In this document: positions 60,231 through 64,000 of the stretch, piece by piece
How the letters are laid out: every line of letters begins with the position of its first letter
Position numbering within the stretch: position 1 is the stretch's first letter
Assembly: GCF_030817655.1 (NCBI RefSeq)
Contig: NZ_JAUSZM010000003.1
Location: forward strand, 6,696,001 to 6,760,000
Direction: 5' to 3'
DNA from: Streptomyces sp. V4I2
GTDB taxonomy: Bacteria > Actinomycetota > Actinomycetes > Streptomycetales > Streptomycetaceae
Length of the DNA stretch: 64,000 nt
Translations under genes and position numbers: made by a program
Notes under the pieces: generated by a model
The model's input: the letters and a program-made list of their open reading frames with translations, nothing else
Told to the model about the DNA's origin: nothing
The model's database searches: none

Positions 60231-61679
60231 ATGGAGTACGTGACTCGGATCGTGATCATCGGTGGCGGACCCGGCGGATACGAGGCGGCCCTGGTGGCCG
60301 CCCAACTCGGCGCGGAGGTGACCGTCGTGGACTGCGACGGTCTGGGCGGGGCGTCGGTGCTCACCGACTGCGTCCCGTCGAAGACTCTTATCGCCACGGC
60401 CGAGGTGATGACCACCTTCGATTCGTCGTACGAAGAGCTGGGGATCATCGTCGCCGACGACACCCCGCCCCTGGAGCGGTCCGCCCGGGTGGTGGGGGTC
60501 GATCTGGGGAAGGTCAACCGGCGTGTGAAGCGGCTCGCTCTCGCGCAGTCGCACGACATCACCGCCTCCGTGACCCGGGCCGGCGCCCGGGTGCTGCGCG
60601 GGCGCGGGCGCCTGGAGGGCATGCAGGCCCTCGACGGCTCGCGGAAGGTCGTCGTGCGTGCCGTCGACGGGAGCGAGGAGACCCTCGTCGCGGACGCGGT
60701 GCTCATCGCCACCGGCGGTCACCCGCGTGAGCTGGAGGACGCCCAGCCGGACGGCGAGCGCATCCTCAACTGGACCCAGGTCTACGACCTCGACGAACTC
60801 CCCGAGGAGCTCATCGTGGTCGGTTCCGGTGTCACCGGTGCCGAGTTCGCCGGTGCCTACCAGGCGCTCGGCTCCAAGGTCACCCTCGTCTCCTCCCGCG
60901 ACCGGGTCCTCCCCGGCGAGGACCCGGACGCGGCCGCCGTACTGGAAGAGGTCTTCCGGCGCCGTGGCATGAACGTCCTGGCCCGCTCCCGCGCCCAGTC
61001 CGCCAAGCGGGTCGGCGACCGGGTCGAGGTCACCCTCGCCGACGGGCGGGTCATCACCGGCTCGCACTGCCTGATGGCCGTCGGCGCCATCCCGAACAGC
61101 GCGGGCATGGGCCTGGAGGACGCCGGGGTCAAGCTCCGCGAATCCGGGCACATCTGGACCGACAAGGTCTCCCGGACCACCGCCCCGGGCGTGTACGCGG
61201 CCGGTGACGTGACCGGCATCTTCGCCCTCGCCTCCGTCGCGGCGATGCAGGGACGTATCGCCATGTACCACTTCCTCGGCGACGCGGTGGCCCCGCTGAA
61301 CCTGAAGACGGTCTCCTCGAACGTCTTCACCGACCCCGAGATCGCCACCGTCGGCTACAGCCAGTCCGACGTCGACTCCGGCAAGATCGACGCCCGGGCG
61401 GTGAAGCTGCCCCTGCTGCGCAACCCGCGCGCGAAGATGCAGGGTATCCGGGACGGCTTCGTCAAGATCTTCTGCCGGCCGGGCACGGGGATCGTCGTCG
61501 GCGGTGTGGTGGTCGCTCCCCGCGCCTCGGAGCTGATCCACCCCATCTCGCTCGCCGTCGACAACAACCTGACGGTCGAACAGATCGCGAACGCGTTCAC
61601 CGTCTATCCCTCCCTTTCGGGGTCGATCGCCGAGGTCGCGCGGCAGCTGCACACGCGTAAGGCGGGCGACGAAGGCTGA
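60231..61679 (+). CDS. lpdA: LpdA-type flavoprotein (NAD(P)H quinone reductase-like, lipoamide dehydrogenase family)
   Basis: 482 residues from ATG 60231 (GTG 60240 possible). Two-dinucleotide-binding-domain flavoprotein: FAD motif IVIIGGGPGGYEAALVAAQLG, NAD motif IVVGSGVTGAEFAGAYQALG, FAD block APGVYAAGDVTG and a C-terminal dimer domain ending near HPISLAVDNN. The redox motif reads GGASVLTDCVPSKT: the first Cys of the usual CxxxxC is Ser. It therefore cannot form the disulfide of a true dihydrolipoamide dehydrogenase, like mycobacterial LpdA (Rv3303c), which reduces quinones. It stands alone here, without E2 genes. Confidence 0.85.
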   Translation: MEYVTRIVIIGGGPGGYEAALVAAQLGAEVTVVDCDGLGGASVLTDCVPSKTLIATAEVMTTFDSSYEELGIIVADDTPPLERSARVVGVDLGKVNRRVKRLALAQSHDITASVTRAGARVLRGRGRLEGMQALDGSRKVVVRAVDGSEETLVADAVLIATGGHPRELEDAQPDGERILNWTQVYDLDELPEELIVVGSGVTGAEFAGAYQALGSKVTLVSSRDRVLPGEDPDAAAVLEEVFRRRGMNVLARSRAQSAKRVGDRVEVTLADGRVITGSHCLMAVGAIPNSAGMGLEDAGVKLRESGHIWTDKVSRTTAPGVYAAGDVTGIFALASVAAMQGRIAMYHFLGDAVAPLNLKTVSSNVFTDPEIATVGYSQSDVDSGKIDARAVKLPLLRNPRAKMQGIRDGFVKIFCRPGTGIVVGGVVVAPRASELIHPISLAVDNNLTVEQIANAFTVYPSLSGSIAEVARQLHTRKAGDEG

Positions 61680-61845
61680 CGGCCGAAAGCGATTCCTCGC
61701 TGGTCACGGGGAGTTGTCGCGCATGCGGGCGGCATAAGCTCCGCGATTAGGCCCTATACCACTTGCCGCCCTGGTGTGCGAACAACTTCTGTAATTCGGC
61801 GCAAACTGCTGAAACCAGACGGTCGTTGGGGTTACTGTCAGTTTC

Positions 61846-62811
61846 GTGTTCGCTGCAGAACGTCGCCAATTGATCCTCGAAATGGTGCGAGCGAACGGGG
61901 CCGTGTCGCTCCGTGAGCTCGCCCGCGTCGTCCAGACCTCCGAAGTGACCGTACGGCGGGACGTGCGCGCACTGGAGGCAGAAGGACTCCTCGACCGCCG
62001 GCACGGCGGTGCGGTATTGCCGGGCGGGTTCACGCGAGAATCCGGCTTTCCGCAGAAATCCCATCTCGCGACCGCCGAGAAGACGGCCATCGCCGATCTC
62101 GCCGCGAGCTTCGTCGAAGAGGGCGAAGCCATCGTGGTCGGTGCGGGAACCACCACACAGGAGCTGGCCCGCCGGCTCGCCCGGGTGCCCGGGCTGACCG
62201 TCGTCACCAACTCCCTGCTGGTGGCCCAGGCCTTGGCCCATGCCAACCGCGTGGAGGTCGTCATGACCGGCGGCACCCTCCGCGGGTCCAACTACGCCCT
62301 CGTCGGCAGCGGTGCCGAACAGTCCCTCCAGGGGCTCAGAGTGTCGCGGGCCTTCCTCTCCGGGAGTGGACTGACCGCCGAGCGCGGGCTCTCCACGTCC
62401 AACATGCTCTCCGCGTCCGTCGACCGCGCGCTGGTGCAGGCCGCCTCCGAGGTCGTGGTCCTCGCCGACCACACCAAACTCGGCACCGACACCATGTTCC
62501 AGACCGTGCCGACGGACCTCATCACCCGCCTCGTGACGGACGAACCGCCCGTCCACGACGACCGCGCGGCCACCGAACTCCAGGCCCTCGCCGACCAGGG
62601 GGTGCAGATCGCCGTCGCCGGTGCGTCGGAGCAGCCGGGGGGTGATCAGGTCCCGGCGCGCCGACAGCACCAGCGCCGGGACGTGCCCCTGCCGGGCCCG
62701 CGTCGCGGCCAGGTCCCGGGCGGCGCTCCGGGACTGCGCTCCGCGACGGCCCTGGGCGAGCAGACGCCGGGCACCGAACGGGCGCGGGTCGCGGATCTGC
62801 GGCGGCGTTGA
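61846..62811 (+). CDS. DeoR family transcriptional regulator
   Basis: 321 residues from GTG 61846, with TTACTGTCAG 6-15 bases upstream, so a leaderless message is likely. The DeoR helix-turn-helix fills residues 5-55 (RRQLILEMVRANGAVSLRELARVVQTSEVTVRRDVRALEAEGLLDRRHGGAV), followed by the sugar-phosphate-sensing domain (AIVVGAGTTTQELARRL, VVTNSLLVAQAL, VVVLADHTKLG). The last 70 residues are a basic low-complexity tail (RRQHQRRDVPLPGPRRG) not typical of the family. It is the only DeoR-type gene in this window and lies 2.2 kb from the last operator site, so it is a candidate repressor of the nucleoside regulon. I recall that its S. avermitilis relative SdrA affects development. Confidence 0.85.
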   Translation: MFAAERRQLILEMVRANGAVSLRELARVVQTSEVTVRRDVRALEAEGLLDRRHGGAVLPGGFTRESGFPQKSHLATAEKTAIADLAASFVEEGEAIVVGAGTTTQELARRLARVPGLTVVTNSLLVAQALAHANRVEVVMTGGTLRGSNYALVGSGAEQSLQGLRVSRAFLSGSGLTAERGLSTSNMLSASVDRALVQAASEVVVLADHTKLGTDTMFQTVPTDLITRLVTDEPPVHDDRAATELQALADQGVQIAVAGASEQPGGDQVPARRQHQRRDVPLPGPRRGQVPGGAPGLRSATALGEQTPGTERARVADLRRR

Positions 62812-62928
62812 ACTGCCGTGGTGGCGAACCCTGACACCCCCGCAGTGCCAAGTCGGCATGGGTGATCGGTATGAAGCTCCGGAAACAGCGTGCGTGTGTA
62901 CCCGACAGGCAGGTCGTCAGCGACGCCA

Positions 62929-62973
62929 CGAGGCGCCCGGCGGACTGAAGTGATCAGTCCGCCGGGCGCCTCG
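62929..62973. terminator. Very strong bidirectional terminator
   Basis: Perfect 20-base arms (62929-62948 and 62954-62973) around a 5-base loop AGTGA lie between two convergent genes ending at 62811 and 62996. It is the longest perfect inverted repeat that I found in the window. Confidence 0.9.
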
Positions 62974-62995
62974 GGACGTCGTACCGGAAAGGCCG

Positions 62996-64000
62996 TCAGT
63001 CCTTGATCTCGCAGATCGCCGCGCCGGACGTGATCGACGCGCCGACGTCGGCGGACAGGCCCTTGATGGTGCCGGCCTTGTGCGCGTTCAGCGGCTGTTC
63101 CATCTTCATCGCCTCGAGTACGACGATCAGGTCGCCCTCCTGGACCTCCTGGCCCTCCTCGACCGCGATCTTGACGATCGTGCCCTGCATCGGAGAGGCG
63201 AGGGTGTCGCCGGAGGCCGCCGGGCCGGACTTCTTGGCCGCGCGGCGCTTGGGCTTGGCGCCCGCCGCGAGGCCGGTGCGGGCCAGGGACATGCCCAGCG
63301 AGACCGGGAGGGAGACCTCCAGGCGCTTGCCGCCGACCTCGACGACCACCGTCTCGCGGCCCGCTTCCTCGTCGACCTCGATGTCCGTGAGGGCGGCGAA
63401 GGGCTTGATCTCGTTGACGAACTCGGTCTCGATCCAGCGGGTGTGGACCGTGAAGGGGTCGGCGGAGCCGGTCAGCTCGGGGGCGAACGCCGGGTCCTTG
63501 ACGACCGCGCGGTGGAACGGGATGGCGGTGGCCATGCCCTCGACCTGGAACTCCTCCAGGGCGCGGGCGGCCCGCTGGAGGGCCTGCTCGCGGGTGGCGC
63601 CGGTGACGATCAGCTTGGCCAGCAGCGAGTCCCAGGCCGGGCCGATGACCGAGCCGGACTCGACGCCCGCGTCCAGGCGGACGCCCGGGCCGGACGGCGT
63701 GGCGAAGGTGGTGACGGTGCCGGGGGCCGGGAGGAAGCCCCGGCCCGGGTCCTCGCCGTTGATGCGGAACTCGAAGGAGTGGCCGCGCAGCTCGGGGTCG
63801 CCGTAGCCGAGTTCCTCGCCGTCGGCGATGCGGAACATCTCGCGGACGAGGTCGATGCCGGCGACCTCCTCGGTGACCGGGTGCTCCACCTGGAGGCGGG
63901 TGTTGACCTCCAGGAAGGAGATCGTGCCGTCGACGCCGACCAGGAACTCCACCGTGCCGGCGCCGACGTAGCCGGCCTCCTTGAGGATGGCCTTGGAGGA
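62996..64000 (-). CDS. accA2: Acyl-CoA carboxylase alpha subunit (biotin carboxylase + BCCP), C-terminal part
   Basis: The 335 visible codons are the C-terminal portion; the start lies beyond the window. They show the end of the biotin carboxylase domain (YVGAGTVEFLVGVDGTISFLEVNTRLQVEHPVTE, FRINGEDPGRGFLPAPG), a linker domain (WIETEFVNEI), a Lys/Ala-rich hinge (KPKRRAAKKSG) and the BCCP biotinyl domain with the biotin lysine in VLEAMKMEQPL. It carboxylates biotin with bicarbonate and ATP, serving acetyl- or propionyl-CoA carboxylase with separate beta subunits. Position and architecture match the S. coelicolor AccA2 gene. Confidence 0.92.
   Translation of the reverse strand, partial: SSKAILKEAGYVGAGTVEFLVGVDGTISFLEVNTRLQVEHPVTEEVAGIDLVREMFRIADGEELGYGDPELRGHSFEFRINGEDPGRGFLPAPGTVTTFATPSGPGVRLDAGVESGSVIGPAWDSLLAKLIVTGATREQALQRAARALEEFQVEGMATAIPFHRAVVKDPAFAPELTGSADPFTVHTRWIETEFVNEIKPFAALTDIEVDEEAGRETVVVEVGGKRLEVSLPVSLGMSLARTGLAAGAKPKRRAAKKSGPAASGDTLASPMQGTIVKIAVEEGQEVQEGDLIVVLEAMKMEQPLNAHKAGTIKGLSADVGASITSGAAICEIKD

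Overview
The window is high-GC actinobacterial DNA, almost certainly the core chromosome of a Streptomyces. It carries afsQ1-afsQ2 next to sigQ, a WhiJ/AbaA-type regulatory triad, many ATGA, GTGA and TGATG gene overlaps, and intergenic repeats typical of the genus. From memory, the gene order matches the S. coelicolor SCO4864-SCO4921 neighbourhood; this was not checked by a search.

Region 1 (1-9.1 kb): two tandem copies of an ECF-sigma plus single-pass membrane protein module, a lipoprotein L,D-transpeptidase, an acyl-CoA mutase large subunit, a Uma2-type protein, and a flavin monooxygenase broken by a one-base frameshift. The monooxygenase is divergent from its TetR-type regulator, with two palindromic operators between them.

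Region 2 (9.1-26.4 kb): a cell-wall glycopolymer locus of the teichulosonic acid (Kdn, sialic-acid-like) type. It encodes an acyltransferase, a GT29-like sialyltransferase with a TPR domain, a GT8-TPR-pyruvyltransferase fusion, a PMT-like membrane glycosyltransferase, a methyltransferase-like protein, a polysialyltransferase-like protein, a GT2, another putative glycosyltransferase, a CMP-Kdn synthetase/phosphatase fusion, a NeuB-type synthase without a SAF domain, and a GT52-like glycosyltransferase. A DUF397 / XRE / ATPase triad and a gene remnant interrupt it.

Region 3 (27.7-62.8 kb, discontinuous): a dispersed nucleoside uptake and salvage regulon. It has two BMP nucleoside-binding lipoproteins, an ABC ATPase with two permeases, cytidine deaminase, thymidine phosphorylase, adenosine deaminase, deoC with two aldehyde dehydrogenase-family genes, a PGM2-like (probable phosphopentomutase) gene and purine nucleoside phosphorylase. 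Six promoters carry the same palindrome, TCTACGCGCGTAGA or a close variant, usually touching the -10 region. A DeoR-family regulator at 61.8 kb is one candidate repressor.

Region 4 (37.8-52.2 kb, between salvage genes): assorted transport and regulatory genes (AEC, STAS, SnoaL-tailed sigma factor, MFS, LysR, hydrolase), PspC and VanZ-like membrane proteins, and the afsQ1-afsQ2-lipoprotein operon divergent from sigQ with a canonical AfsQ1 box. A uridine-kinase-like gene and a frameshifted small secreted protein follow. The window ends inside an accA2-type biotin carboxylase gene.
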